From Actinoplanes sp. SE50/110 (GTDB taxonomy: Bacteria; Actinomycetota; Actinomycetes; Mycobacteriales; Micromonosporaceae), in assembly GCF_900119315.1 (NCBI RefSeq), contig NZ_LT827010.1:9170001-9234000 (forward strand): a stretch of DNA of 64,000 nucleotides, read 5' to 3'. The notes under the pieces are model-generated. The model was given only the letters and a program-made list of their open reading frames with translations. It had not been told where the DNA came from and searched no databases. Made by a program: the position numbers and the translations under genes. Position 1 is the first letter of the stretch, and every line of letters starts with the position of its first letter. This document shows positions 42,335 through 52,213 of this stretch, in pieces.

Positions 42335-42844
42335 GTGAAACAAGCGCTCGAAGCTGAGTTCACCGCGTTCGTGGCGGATCGGGGGCAGGCCCTGCTCCGG
42401 ATCGCGCACGCCATGACGGGGGATCGGCAGGCCGCGGAGGACCTGGTGCAGGGCGCGCTCGCCAAGGCATACGCACGGTGGCCGCGGATTCACGGGGAGG
42501 CCGAGGCGTACGTACGCAGAATCATCTACAACGACCGGATCTCCACCTGGCGCCGGGCCGGCAACCGCAACGAGGTGACCGTCGCCGAGGTGCCGGACCG
42601 GCCGCAGGCCGGACGGCACGAGCAGGAGGTGACCTCGCGCCTGGCACTGCGCGCCGCGCTGCTTTCACTGCCCGTCCGGCAACGCGCCGTGCTGGTGATG
42701 CGTTACCTGGAGGACCGCACCGTCGAGGAGACGGCCGAGGTGCTCGGCTGCCGGCCCGGGACGGTGGCCAGTCAGGCGTCCCGCGCGCTGGCCAAGCTGC
42801 GCGACGTGTTCGGCGTCGACGACTGGACGGAGGCCACCCGATGA
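42335..42844 (+). CDS. SigE-family ECF-type sigma factor
   Basis: 169 residues of the actinobacterial SigE-like family. Region 2 is FVADRGQALLRIAHAMTGDRQAAEDLVQGALAKAY, and region 4 holds ALLSLPVRQRAVLVMRYLEDRTVEETAEVLG with the helix-turn-helix GTVASQASRALAKL. GGGAGGTG precedes the GTG start. The stop overlaps the next gene (ATGA), which is its probable partner. Confidence 0.92.
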   Translation: MKQALEAEFTAFVADRGQALLRIAHAMTGDRQAAEDLVQGALAKAYARWPRIHGEAEAYVRRIIYNDRISTWRRAGNRNEVTVAEVPDRPQAGRHEQEVTSRLALRAALLSLPVRQRAVLVMRYLEDRTVEETAEVLGCRPGTVASQASRALAKLRDVFGVDDWTEATR

Positions 42845-44001
42845 GGAACCTGGATCGTGACCTGCGCGTCACCGTCGCCGACCTGGCCGCCGGAGCGCCA
42901 CCGCTGAACGACCTCGCCATGGTCGCCCGGATCCGCGGCCGCCGGATCCGCCGCCGCCGGCAGACCGCGCTCGGCGCGGCCGTGCTGGTGCTGGCCGGCC
43001 TGGCGATCACGCCGTTCGCCGTCTTCCGGCGGCACGCCGAGCCGGCCCCGCCGGCCGTCGTGCCGAGTGTGACACCGAGCAGCACACCGCCGCCGGTCGC
43101 GGCGATCCGCACCGACTGGTGGAAGGCGCCGATCACGTTGCCCGGCGGCGTGGTGATCACCTCGGTGAGCCGGCGTGGCTCGTTCAACAGCCTGGACAGC
43201 ATCCCCGCGTCGGCGGGCCGGACGGTGCACGAGGGGAACGTGGCGCTGGACCGGGCCACCGGCCGTTACCGCGTCTACCCCATCGACTATCAGGAGTTCG
43301 TCGCGGCGCCGACCGGTCGATACGTGCGGGTCGACGGGACCGTTGGCGGAGTCGGCATCCTGAACGTGCAGACCGGCGGCGTCCGGCAGCTTCACCACGG
43401 CACTGGCAGTGGCGCCATGCAGTGGTCCGCCGACGGCCAGCGGATGCTGCTGTCGCTCAATGCCGGCGGCATCCGGACCATCGACGCGAAGACCGGCCAG
43501 GAGACCGATGTGACCATCCCGGACACCGGCTGCCCGGACTACTGCTTCTACACCTGGCTGCCGGGGGAGAAGGAGGTCGCCATCGGGCAGGTGGATCCGG
43601 CCGTCCCGCAGTCCGAGGACCGGCCCGACACGGTCGGGAGCGTCAAGGTCTACTCGGCGTCGACCGGTCAGCTGTCGCGCACGCTGCCGGTCCACGGCGT
43701 CCCGGCCGGCTCGGCGGCCTGGTCGGCGGACGGCCGATACGTCGTCGTGCTGCCCGACGCCAGCCAGCCGGACGGCCTGCGGGTGATCGAGACGGCGACC
43801 GGCCGGGTGGTCGGCACCATCCCCGGTTTCCGGTTCGACTACCCGGCGGTCAGCGATCAGATCCGATTCATCGGCAACGACCGGATCCTGACCGCCGAGG
43901 GGCTGGACCTGAACTATTACGACCTGACCGGCAAGAAGCTGGCCGGCATGCGACTGCCCGACGACTTCGCCGACCGCGACGTCGCCTTCGGCGTCGAGTA
44001 G
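42841..44001 (+). CDS. Membrane beta-propeller protein coupled to the sigma factor
   Basis: 386 residues: about 40 cytoplasmic residues (LRVTVADLAAGAPPLNDLAMVARIRGRRIRRRRQ), one membrane helix (ALGAAVLVLAGLAITPFAVF), then an extracellular WD40/TolB-like propeller with SADGQRMLLSLNAGGIRTID and SADGRYVVVLPD. Genes in this place after SigE-type sigma factors often encode membrane partners of the sigma factor, so the N-terminus may bind it; no zinc anti-sigma motif is seen, so that role is inference. Confidence 0.75.
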   Translation: MRNLDRDLRVTVADLAAGAPPLNDLAMVARIRGRRIRRRRQTALGAAVLVLAGLAITPFAVFRRHAEPAPPAVVPSVTPSSTPPPVAAIRTDWWKAPITLPGGVVITSVSRRGSFNSLDSIPASAGRTVHEGNVALDRATGRYRVYPIDYQEFVAAPTGRYVRVDGTVGGVGILNVQTGGVRQLHHGTGSGAMQWSADGQRMLLSLNAGGIRTIDAKTGQETDVTIPDTGCPDYCFYTWLPGEKEVAIGQVDPAVPQSEDRPDTVGSVKVYSASTGQLSRTLPVHGVPAGSAAWSADGRYVVVLPDASQPDGLRVIETATGRVVGTIPGFRFDYPAVSDQIRFIGNDRILTAEGLDLNYYDLTGKKLAGMRLPDDFADRDVAFGVE

Positions 44002-44002
44002 G

Positions 44003-45451
44003 TCAGGAGATGTGGCCCCGCTCGCGGGCCCATCGGAAGAGCTCCGCCTCGGCCTCGTCGCGATCCAGCGGCCCCCGGTCCAGGCGGAGCTCCTTCAGGT
44101 GGCGCCAGGCCTGGCCGACGATCGGGCCCGGCGGCACACCGAGCAGCTCCATGATCGCGTTTCCGTCCAGGTCGGGGCGGACCTTGGCCAGGTCCTCCTC
44201 GGCCTCGATCCGGGCGATCCGCTCCTCCAGCGCGTCGTAGTCGGCGGCCAGCTGGGCCGCCTTGCGCCGGTTGCGGGTGGTCACGTCGGATCGGGTCAGC
44301 TTGTGCAGGCGGGACAGCAGCGGGCCGGCGTCGGTGACGTAGCGGCGCACCGCCGAATCGGTCCACTCGCCCCGGCCGTACCCGTAGAACCGCAGGTGCA
44401 GGGCGACCAGCCCGACCACCTCGGAGGTGACGTCCTTGGGGTACTTCAGGGCCTTCATCCGCTGCTTGGTGAGCCGCGCGCCGACCACCTCGTGGTGGTG
44501 GAAGCTGACCCGGCCGTCCCGGCCCACCGCCTTGGTGGCCGGCTTGCCGACGTCGTGCATCAGCGCGGCCATCCGCAGCGCGAAGTCGGGCGCGGTGTCG
44601 CCCTCCAGCCGCATCGCGTTCATCACCACGATCAGCGTGTGCTCGTAGACGTCCTTGTGCTGGGCGTGCTCGTCGATCTCCAGCTTCAGCCCGGAGATCT
44701 CCGGCAGGAAGCGGTCGGCCAGCCCGGTGTCGACCAGCAGACGCAGGCCGGCGATCGGGTCGGTGCCGCACATCAGCTTGGTGAACTCGTCCCGGATCCG
44801 CTCGGCGGTGATCCGGTCCAGGTCGGCCGCCATGTCGCGCATCGCGGCGATCACCGGCTCGGCGACGGTGAACTGCAGTTTGGCCGCGAAGCGGGCGGCC
44901 CGCAGCATCCGCAGCGGGTCGTCGCCGAAGGACTGCTCCGGCGCGGCCGGCGTCCGGATCACCCGGGACGCCAGGTCGGCCAGCCCGCCGAACGGGTCGG
45001 TGAAATCATGGCCGGGCACCGACACGGCCATCGCGTTGATCGTGAAGTCACGGCGGGAGAGATCGTCGAGCAGCGAGGTGCCGTAGGACACCACCGGGTT
45101 GCGGGTGACCCCGTCGTACGCCTCGGCGCGGAACGTGGTGATCTCGATCCGCAGGCCGTTCTTCTGGATGCCGATCGTGCCGAACTCGCGGCCGGTCTCC
45201 CAGATCGCGTCGGCCCAGCTCTTCACCACGGCCAGGGTCTGCTCGGGGTGCGCGTCGGTGCAGAAGTCGAGGTCATCCCCGAGACGGCCGAGCAGCGCGT
45301 CCCGTACCGAGCCACCCACCAGGTGCAACTCGTGGCCGGCGGCGCCGAAGCGGCGCCCCAGCTCGTCGGCGACGGGTGAGACGCGGAGCAACTCGGCGAC
45401 CGCGTTCTGCTGGGCTTCGTTCAACACAGACGCATTGTTCAACACAGACAT
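44003..45451 (-). CDS. cca: CCA tRNA nucleotidyltransferase
   Basis: Adds or repairs the CCA end of tRNAs. 482 residues from ATG 45451 (MSVLNNASVLNEAQQ). The nucleotidyltransferase core has LVGGSVRDALLGRLGDDLDFCTDA, RRDFTINAMAV and the RMLRAARFAAKL segment; an HD domain follows (DVYEHTLIVVMNAM, MHDVGKPATK, HHHEVVGARL). The upstream in-frame extension overlaps the divergent promoter and is not used. TACCCT just before the start suggests a very short leader. In M. tuberculosis pcnA occupies the same position beside the murJ group. Confidence 0.96.
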   Translation of the reverse strand: MSVLNNASVLNEAQQNAVAELLRVSPVADELGRRFGAAGHELHLVGGSVRDALLGRLGDDLDFCTDAHPEQTLAVVKSWADAIWETGREFGTIGIQKNGLRIEITTFRAEAYDGVTRNPVVSYGTSLLDDLSRRDFTINAMAVSVPGHDFTDPFGGLADLASRVIRTPAAPEQSFGDDPLRMLRAARFAAKLQFTVAEPVIAAMRDMAADLDRITAERIRDEFTKLMCGTDPIAGLRLLVDTGLADRFLPEISGLKLEIDEHAQHKDVYEHTLIVVMNAMRLEGDTAPDFALRMAALMHDVGKPATKAVGRDGRVSFHHHEVVGARLTKQRMKALKYPKDVTSEVVGLVALHLRFYGYGRGEWTDSAVRRYVTDAGPLLSRLHKLTRSDVTTRNRRKAAQLAADYDALEERIARIEAEEDLAKVRPDLDGNAIMELLGVPPGPIVGQAWRHLKELRLDRGPLDRDEAEAELFRWARERGHIS

Positions 45452-45509
45452 GGGATTACCAGGGTATCGGGCTTGGTGACCGCCAGTGCCGCCGGGCACG
45501 ATGGGGCCC

Positions 45510-46376
45510 GTGCCCGTTTCTGAGGCGTTGAGCCGGCTGAGCCTCGACCCGCTGTTCTGGACCGGTGAACTCACCGAACCCGAGTTCCTCCGGGTGTCGC
45601 TGCCGGTGCTCGACGGTTACGCGTTCGTCCTGGAGATCGAGCTGCCCGGCGACGAGCGGGCCCTCGGCCTGCGCCGGCCGGCCGCCAGCGATCCGGTCCA
45701 CCTCGGCTCGGCGCCCGGCGGCGGCCCGTTCCCGGCCGCGCTGCGCTGGCCCGAGCTGGAGGTGTGCGCCCGGGTGATCGCGCTGGCCGACCCGACGTTG
45801 CCGCATCCCGGGCTGGTGGTCGCGCTGCTCGGACCGTTCGCCCCGGCCGCCGCGCCGGACGAGGGGCCGCTGATCGCGGCGATGCGCGAGACCGCGTACC
45901 GGTCGCTGCGCCGGGCGGTGCCACCGCCGCCGCCGTCCGGTCCGGAGCAGGCGCCGCTGCCGCTGTTCACCGACGACCGCTGGTGGCCGGCGCCGCCCGT
46001 GCCGTCACCGCAGGTGCTGGACGAGGCCGCCATCGCGGCCCTGAGCGGCCCGGGGGAGATCGGTGACCAGGTCCGCGCGGACCGACGGTTCCCGCATGAG
46101 GATCTGACGGACCTGATCCGCCGTGCCACCACACACCTGGCCCACCTCCCCTTGCAACCCTGGTACGCCGCCGTGAGCCCGCTGGCCCGCCGCATGGTGC
46201 ACGCCGGGCACCTGGACGCGGTGCCCGATCTGCTGGCGGCGCTGACCGAGGCCGGTTGTGATCATCCGACGATCCTCGACGCGCTGAGTGAGCCCCTTGT
46301 CCCGCTGGAGGCATGCTGGGTGGTGGAGACCCTCGCCGGAGCTGAACCGGGCACCCTCCAGCAGCACCACGTGTGA
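45510..46376 (+). CDS. Conserved hypothetical protein upstream of murJ
   Basis: 288 residues from the GTG reading MPVSEALSRLSLDP; ATG 45501 and GTG 45486 are possible earlier starts. I favour 45510 because CACGAT lies seven bases upstream, a leaderless arrangement. The N-terminal half looks globular, with LFWTGELTEPEFLRVSLPVLDGYAFVLEIEL; a Pro-rich linker precedes a helical C-terminal part that contains WYAAVSPLARRMVHAGHLDAVPDLLAALTEAGCDHPTILDAL. I do not recognise the family. The stop overlaps murJ by four bases, so a link to envelope synthesis is possible. Confidence 0.7.
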   Translation: MPVSEALSRLSLDPLFWTGELTEPEFLRVSLPVLDGYAFVLEIELPGDERALGLRRPAASDPVHLGSAPGGGPFPAALRWPELEVCARVIALADPTLPHPGLVVALLGPFAPAAAPDEGPLIAAMRETAYRSLRRAVPPPPPSGPEQAPLPLFTDDRWWPAPPVPSPQVLDEAAIAALSGPGEIGDQVRADRRFPHEDLTDLIRRATTHLAHLPLQPWYAAVSPLARRMVHAGHLDAVPDLLAALTEAGCDHPTILDALSEPLVPLEACWVVETLAGAEPGTLQQHHV

Positions 46377-48235
46377 CCTTTTCTCTTATGGTGGCTTCCA
46401 ACAATCTCGGTACGGCTCTGGAGGCATCAGTGAACGGCGGCCTGTACCGCGGCAGCGACACGGCCCGGGGCGACGACGGTCTCTACCGCAGCGCCCACTC
46501 CGCGGGCCTGCCCCCGTCCGCGGACGCCGTCCCGCCGAGCCCCGCGGGCTACAGCTCGATGCCGGCCGACGGCTCGGTCGCCGAGCCGGAGGTGCCCGAG
46601 GCGCCGGAGGCGGGTGGTGGTGGCCTGCTGCGCTCCAGCGCGATCATGGCGATCGGCACGCTGGCCTCCCGGGTCACCGGCTTCCTGCGCACCACGCTGC
46701 TGGTCGCGGCGCTGGGCAGCGCGGCCCTCGGGGACGCGTTCAACACCGCCAACACGATGCCCAACATCGTGTACGACATCCTGCTCGGCGGCGTGCTGAC
46801 CGCGGCGCACGTGCCGCTGCTGATCCGCGCCCGCAACCGGTCCGCCGAGTACGGTGAGGAGTTCGAGCAGCGGCTGTTCACCATCCTGCTGGGCCTGCTC
46901 GCGCTGATCACCGCGGGCGCGATGATCGCCGCCCCGTGGCTGATCGACCTGTACGCGAGCAGGTTCCCGCCGGCCCAGCACCGGGTCGCGTCGATGTTCC
47001 TGCTCTTCTTCCTGCCGCAGATCTTCTTCTACGGGTTCAGCGCCGTGGCCGGCGCCTCGCTCAACTCCCGCGGCCGGTTCGCCGCCGCGATGTGGACCCC
47101 GGTGCTGAACAACGTCGTGGTGATCGGTGTGCTGGGCGCCTTCATGGCGGTGACGCACGGCAAGCTCACCCCGGACAACATCACCGACGGCCAGGTGACC
47201 TACCTCGGCATCGGGGTGACCGCCGGCGTGGCCGTGCAGGCCCTCGGCCTGATCCCGGCGATGCACCGGATGGGCTTCAACTGGCGGCTGCGCTTCGACT
47301 TCCGCCGCGCCGAGCTCACCCAGATCTGGGGGATGGCCAGCTGGACCCTGGTCTACGTGCTGGCCCAGCAGGTCGCGCTGCTGGTCTACACCAACCTGGC
47401 CAACGCGGCCGGCGCGCAGGGCGTCAAGGAGGGGATCAGGTACGGCGTCGGCCTCACCCCGTGGACCAACGCCTACATGTTCTTCCAGCTGCCGTACGCC
47501 GTGGTCGCCATCTCGATCATCACGGCGATCCTGCCGAAGATGACCCAGAGCGCCGCCGAGGGCCGCTTCGACCGGCTGGTCACCGAGCTGCGCGAGGGGC
47601 TCGGCCTGTCGCTCACCCTGATGCTGCCGGCGGTGGCCGTGCTCTTCGGCGCGGCCGGCGAGATCTGTCTGGTGGTCTTCGCGCACGGCAAGTCGTCGCC
47701 GGCCGACGCCGCGATGGTGGCCGGGGTGCTGCGGGTGTTCGCCGTGGCGCTCACCCCGTTCGCGGTCCTGCAGCTGCTGCAGCGCGGTTTCTACGCGCTC
47801 GGCGACACCCGGACCCCGGCGATGATCGCGCTGGGCTCGACCGGCGTCGGCGGCCTCACCGCCTTCCTGCTCTCCCGGGTCCTGCCGACCGCCGACGTCG
47901 TGCTGGGCATCGCCGGCGCGCAGGGGGTGGCGTGGGCCTGCGGCTGCGTGATCTCGGTCGTCGTGCTGCGCCGGCGACTCGGCCGGCTGGGCGGCGGGGC
48001 GCTGTTCCGGGTGATCTCCAAGGCCGGGCTGGCCAGCCTGGCCACCCTGCTCGTGGTGTTCCTGATCCACCACACGGTCACCCCGCACCTCCATGACAGT
48101 TTCCCGCTGACCGCGGTGGTGCTGGCCGTGGAGGGGGTGCTCGGCCTCGGCGCGTTCGTGATCGCCGCGACGCTGCTGCGGGTGCCGGAGGTCGGTCAGG
48201 TGATCGGCATGGTGCGCCGCAAGCTCGGCCGCTGA
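46373..48235 (+). CDS. murJ: Lipid II flippase MurJ (MviN)
   Basis: 620 residues; moves lipid II across the membrane for peptidoglycan synthesis. After a disordered 80-residue N-terminus come some 14 helices, with RVTGFLRTTLLVAALG, AFNTANTMPNIVYDILLGGVL, FFLPQIFFYGFSAVAGASLN and QRGFYALGDTRTPAMI typical of MviN/MurJ. Unlike M. tuberculosis MviN (Rv3910), the pseudokinase and extracellular domains are not fused here but follow as a separate gene. The start overlaps the upstream gene (GTGA). Confidence 0.95.
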   Translation: MTFSLMVASNNLGTALEASVNGGLYRGSDTARGDDGLYRSAHSAGLPPSADAVPPSPAGYSSMPADGSVAEPEVPEAPEAGGGGLLRSSAIMAIGTLASRVTGFLRTTLLVAALGSAALGDAFNTANTMPNIVYDILLGGVLTAAHVPLLIRARNRSAEYGEEFEQRLFTILLGLLALITAGAMIAAPWLIDLYASRFPPAQHRVASMFLLFFLPQIFFYGFSAVAGASLNSRGRFAAAMWTPVLNNVVVIGVLGAFMAVTHGKLTPDNITDGQVTYLGIGVTAGVAVQALGLIPAMHRMGFNWRLRFDFRRAELTQIWGMASWTLVYVLAQQVALLVYTNLANAAGAQGVKEGIRYGVGLTPWTNAYMFFQLPYAVVAISIITAILPKMTQSAAEGRFDRLVTELREGLGLSLTLMLPAVAVLFGAAGEICLVVFAHGKSSPADAAMVAGVLRVFAVALTPFAVLQLLQRGFYALGDTRTPAMIALGSTGVGGLTAFLLSRVLPTADVVLGIAGAQGVAWACGCVISVVVLRRRLGRLGGGALFRVISKAGLASLATLLVVFLIHHTVTPHLHDSFPLTAVVLAVEGVLGLGAFVIAATLLRVPEVGQVIGMVRRKLGR

Positions 48236-48456
48236 TCCCACTCCCTTTTCTCCGCCGCACCGCCACGCACCGCCCGGAACAGCAGTGATTCCACCGAGCT
48301 GCCCGGAAAACCACCCGTTCGTACAAGGCCGCGCCAATGCCGCGCCGGGGGACGACCTGCCGGTCCATGGCCGAGTGCGGGTATGGTCGTTGTCGGCATG
48401 TGCTCGGGAGCACCCTTGCCCCGAGCACCGAGTCATGTACCACCTAGGGAGGACTG

Positions 48457-50010
48457 GTGACCCAGGTCGGCGAAGGCCACGAGACCGCGGCCGACGAGGC
48501 CGGACCGGTCTTGACCTTCGGTGAGCCCGCCGTCGGGGAGATCCTGGCCGAGCGCTATCAGCTGGAGCAGCACGTCAACAACGACAGCGCCGGCCGGCAG
48601 GTCTGGCGCGGGATCGACGTGGTGCTGCGCCGGCCGGTCGCAGTCGTGCTCCGGCACCCGGGCGGCGACTCGGCCACCGAGATGCTGCAGGCCGCGGTTG
48701 CGGCCAGCCGGGTGATCCACCCCAATCTGGTCGGCGTCTACGACGCCATCGACGAGCAACAGCGGGCGTACGTGGTGCGCGAGTGGGTCGACGGCGAGTC
48801 GCTGCGCGATCTGATCGCCTCCGAGGGCCCGCTCGACCCGGCCCGGGCGATCGCGATCGCCCACTCGGTCTCCGACGCGCTCGCCGCGGTGCACGCCACC
48901 GGCATGATCCACGGCAATGTGCACCCGGGCACCACACTGATCGGCGACGACGGCCGGGTCGTGCTGGCCGACGCCCGCGCCGACGCCGCGGACAGCTCGG
49001 AGGCCGACGTCCGGGCGGTCGGCGGCCTGCTCTACTTCGCGCTCACCGGACGCTGGCCGCACGCCGAGGTCGGCCGGTCCGCGCTGCCCGACGCCACCCG
49101 GGACGGCTCCGGCGCGCCGGCCGCCCCGCGGCAGGCCCGGGCCGGCGTCCCGGCCTACCTCGACGACCTCACCATGGACCTGCTGGACGGCCGGATCGCC
49201 GCCCCGCCGGCCGAGGCGCTCACCGCCGAGCTCGGCCGGCTCGACGCCGCCGCCGAGGACGAGGACTTCGAGGACGTCGGGCCGCTGCGCTTCGTGCAGG
49301 GCGGTGGCACACCCACCGAGCCGGCCCGGAGCACCCGCAAGATCCTGGTCGGGGTCGGCGCGCTGGTGATCATCGCGATCGTCGGCCTGGTCTTCGGCAT
49401 CCGCGCGATCAACAAGTCGAGCCATCCCGAGGCGTCGCCGTCGTCGCCGGTCCAGGCCGGTGCGGGCGCCCAGCCCAGCAGCGCCGGCACGGCCAGCGGC
49501 GCGCCGCTGGGCCAGCCGAAGAAGATCCCGCTGACCGCCGACATGGTCCGCATCGTCGACCCGCCGCAGGGCGAGCGGAAGGACTCCGGCGAGTCCGACG
49601 CCGTGGTCGACGGCAACCCGGACACCGCCTGGAAGCTTTCGTACTACCTGCAGCCCAACTTCGGTGGCCGCAAGCCCGGCATGGGCGTGCTGATCCACCT
49701 GAAGGAGCCGCGGGCGCTGTCCGAGGTGCGGGTCTCGCTCTCCGCCCCCGGCGCGGTCCTCGACCTGCGGGTCGGTGACAAGGACCCGGGCGACAACAGC
49801 GCCGGCGACGACACCATCGTCAAGACGTACAAGAAGCTCAGTGACGCGGACAGCACCGACGTAAGCACCGGCGACCAGCCGATCCTGAACGGTTTCGACC
49901 CGGACAAGAAATATCAGTACGTGCTGGTCTTCCTCACCAAGCTGCCGCGCAACGAGGACACCCCGGGCTACCAGGTCAACGTCAACGAGATTGAGTTGTA
50001 CGGGTACTGA
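48457..50010 (+). CDS. Membrane pseudokinase with extracellular domain (MurJ partner)
   Basis: 517 residues: a Ser/Thr-kinase-like domain (about 30-270), one membrane helix (ILVGVGALVIIAIVGLVFGI, near 290) and an extracellular domain (about 360-517) of discoidin/F5-8-like type with SDAVVDGNPDTAWKLSYY. The kinase is degenerate: the VAIK lysine is lost (RRPVAVVLRH), HRD reads HGN (MIHGNVHPGTT) and DFG reads ADA. It matches the C-terminal half of mycobacterial MviN, whose phosphorylated pseudokinase binds FhaA. GGGAGGA precedes the GTG. Confidence 0.9.
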   Translation: MTQVGEGHETAADEAGPVLTFGEPAVGEILAERYQLEQHVNNDSAGRQVWRGIDVVLRRPVAVVLRHPGGDSATEMLQAAVAASRVIHPNLVGVYDAIDEQQRAYVVREWVDGESLRDLIASEGPLDPARAIAIAHSVSDALAAVHATGMIHGNVHPGTTLIGDDGRVVLADARADAADSSEADVRAVGGLLYFALTGRWPHAEVGRSALPDATRDGSGAPAAPRQARAGVPAYLDDLTMDLLDGRIAAPPAEALTAELGRLDAAAEDEDFEDVGPLRFVQGGGTPTEPARSTRKILVGVGALVIIAIVGLVFGIRAINKSSHPEASPSSPVQAGAGAQPSSAGTASGAPLGQPKKIPLTADMVRIVDPPQGERKDSGESDAVVDGNPDTAWKLSYYLQPNFGGRKPGMGVLIHLKEPRALSEVRVSLSAPGAVLDLRVGDKDPGDNSAGDDTIVKTYKKLSDADSTDVSTGDQPILNGFDPDKKYQYVLVFLTKLPRNEDTPGYQVNVNEIELYGY

Positions 50011-50187
50011 GCCGCTGAACAGCGCTGAGTGAGGGGCGGTTTCCTGCCGGGGAGCCGCCCCTCACGCGTTCCCTCGCGCCCGGTCCCGGCTCCCGCTCAC
50101 GAGTGCCGTGAGCGTTTCCGGCGGGCGGATGCCGGAACGTGACGTGGGGGAACGCCGGGGGCCGGCCCGATGGCATAGATTGCTGGC

Positions 50188-50895
50188 GTGACACTCCGGG
50201 ACGTACCGCCCGGCGGCCTCGGCGCGGGCGATCCCGTGCCGAGTGACGCCGAGCTGGTCCGTGCCCACGTGGCCGGCGATCGGGAGGCGTTCGCCGAGCT
50301 GGTCCGCCGGCACCGGGACCGGCTCTGGGCGGTCGCCCTGCGCACCACCGGCGACCGGGAGGAGGCCGCCGACGCGGTGCAGGACGCGCTGCTGTCGGCG
50401 CACCGCGCGGCCGCCGGATTCCGCGGCGACTCGGCGGTCACCACCTGGCTGCACCGCATCGTGGTGAACGCCTGCCTCGACCGGATCCGCCGCCGCCAGG
50501 CCCACCCGACCGTCCCGCTGCCCGACCACCACTCCGGCGACGACCGCCGGTCCGCCCCGGAACCCGTCGCGCCCACCCCCGACCAGGACACCGTGCTGCT
50601 GGTCCGGGAGGCGCTGGCCGCCCTGCCGGTCGAGCAGCGGGCCGCGATCGTGCTGGTCGACGTGCAGGGTTACGGGGTGGCCGAGGCAGCCGCCATGCTG
50701 GGCATCGCCGAGGGCACCGTGAAGAGCCGCTGCGCCCGCGGGCGCGCCCGGATGGCGCTCGCCCTCCGCGACTTGCGGGAGGCTCACAGTGAGCCGGGGC
50801 ACGATGGGAACCGGACCGGCGCCGCCGGCGTCCCATCCAGGTCGGGCGGCGCGACGCCGCAGCCGGCCGGGCGTGAGGGGAGGGACCAGCGGTGA
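50188..50895 (+). CDS. sigM: ECF sigma factor SigM
   Basis: 235 residues. Region 2: ELVRAHVAGDREAFAELVRRHRDRLWAVALRTTGDREEAADAVQDALL; region 4: ALAALPVEQRAAIVLVDVQGYGVAEAAAMLGIAEGTVKSRCARGRARM. The position between the MurJ group and trxB-trxA matches SigM of M. tuberculosis (Rv3911) and its Streptomyces counterpart. TAGATT six bases before the GTG indicates a leaderless message. The stop overlaps the anti-sigma gene (GTGA). Confidence 0.93.
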   Translation: MTLRDVPPGGLGAGDPVPSDAELVRAHVAGDREAFAELVRRHRDRLWAVALRTTGDREEAADAVQDALLSAHRAAAGFRGDSAVTTWLHRIVVNACLDRIRRRQAHPTVPLPDHHSGDDRRSAPEPVAPTPDQDTVLLVREALAALPVEQRAAIVLVDVQGYGVAEAAAMLGIAEGTVKSRCARGRARMALALRDLREAHSEPGHDGNRTGAAGVPSRSGGATPQPAGREGRDQR

Positions 50896-52109
50896 CCGGG
50901 GCGGACTTCCACGGGGTCGACATCGACCTGCTCGCCGACTTCGTCGGCGGCGCCCTGGACGGCACCCCGGACGCCGACCGGGTCGCCGCGCTGCTCGCCG
51001 CCGACCCCGCCTGGCAGGAGGCGTATGAGCTGCTCGCCCCGGAGATGGCCACCGTCGGCGCGCTGCTGACCGGCCTGCCGGCCGAGCCGATGCCGGTGGA
51101 CGTCGTCGCCCGCCTGGACGCGGCCCTCGCGGAGGCCACCGTCGGCACCGGCTTCAACCTGACCGATACCACCGGTTCGGCGAACGCCACGCCGGTCGAT
51201 CACGCCACCACCGCGGATTCCACGCCCGCGGACTTCACCACCACGGAGTCCGCCACTGTCGAGGGCACCGTCGCGGATCGCAGCACCACCACGGACTCCG
51301 CCATCGCCGACCGCATCACCGCGGATCGCCGCACATCCGTGGACTCCACCACCACGGACCGCGCCGGCGAAGCGGATGCCACGACGGCCTCTTCCCCCAC
51401 ACCTGTCTCCGGGGCGCCTCGCGTCGAAGGCTCCGGCGAGGCGGGCGGGGCCACCGACGTACACAAGTCTGTTGTTGATCTTGATGAGCGGCGGCGGCGC
51501 GGGGCGAAACGGTGGTTGCGGATCGCCGCGCCGATCGGTGTCGCGGCGGGGGCGGTCGCCTTCTTCGGGTACACGGCCGGGCAGCAGCATTCCGAGTCGG
51601 ACAGCGCGGCATCGAAGGCGGCCGCCGGGGCCGCTGATGCGATGTCGCCGGAGGGGGCGCCGGCCGTGCTCACCTCCGGGCTGGACTATTCGCTGGCCAC
51701 GCTGGGACAGCTGCCGAAGCGGGCGATCGAGCCCGTGGAGCCGCACAGCGACTCGGGCCTCGCTTCCGGCCTGCCCGGTGGCGGCGCGATCGGCGCCTCG
51801 GCCGGTCCCTCGGACAGGGCCTCGACCGACGCCGCGGCGAACGGCCCGGCCGCCGGTGACCGGTGGCTGGGCGAGCTGGCCCGGCTGCGCGCCCCGCAGG
51901 CGTTGCAGGACTGCCTGGACGCGATCGCCCGGGAGAACGGTGGCGGTTGGCTGACCGCCGAATCGCTGGATTATGCCCGGTTCAACGGCAAATCGGCGCT
52001 GGTGGTGCGGTTCAGCGCGGCCAACGGCCAGTGGGCGTGGGCGAGTGGCGTCAACTGCGGATTGCCCGGTGGCGGCGCGGACACGCTCGGTTCGGTCCCG
52101 GTACGCTGA
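50892..52109 (+). CDS. Probable membrane anti-sigma factor for SigM
   Basis: 405 residues. The N-terminal 90 residues (DIDLLADFVGGALDGTPDADRVAALLAADPAWQEAYELLAPEM) resemble an anti-sigma domain without the zinc HxxxCxxC motif. A Thr/Ser/Asp/Ala-rich linker of near repeats (TTADSTPADFTTTESATV) precedes one membrane helix (WLRIAAPIGVAAGAVAFFGYTAG near 205). The extracellular part contains two cysteines (ALQDCLDAIA and GVNCGLPG) that may pair. It is coupled to sigM, as Rv3912 is. Confidence 0.83.
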   Translation: MTGADFHGVDIDLLADFVGGALDGTPDADRVAALLAADPAWQEAYELLAPEMATVGALLTGLPAEPMPVDVVARLDAALAEATVGTGFNLTDTTGSANATPVDHATTADSTPADFTTTESATVEGTVADRSTTTDSAIADRITADRRTSVDSTTTDRAGEADATTASSPTPVSGAPRVEGSGEAGGATDVHKSVVDLDERRRRGAKRWLRIAAPIGVAAGAVAFFGYTAGQQHSESDSAASKAAAGAADAMSPEGAPAVLTSGLDYSLATLGQLPKRAIEPVEPHSDSGLASGLPGGGAIGASAGPSDRASTDAAANGPAAGDRWLGELARLRAPQALQDCLDAIARENGGGWLTAESLDYARFNGKSALVVRFSAANGQWAWASGVNCGLPGGGADTLGSVPVR

Positions 52110-52213
52110 ACGGCACCCCCGGCGTGAGGTCGGACACGAGCGGGACCGGGGGGAATGGTGAATGCCTAGCATGGCGTTCTATCGGCGTGGACACAAACCT
52201 TGAGGAGTCGGCA

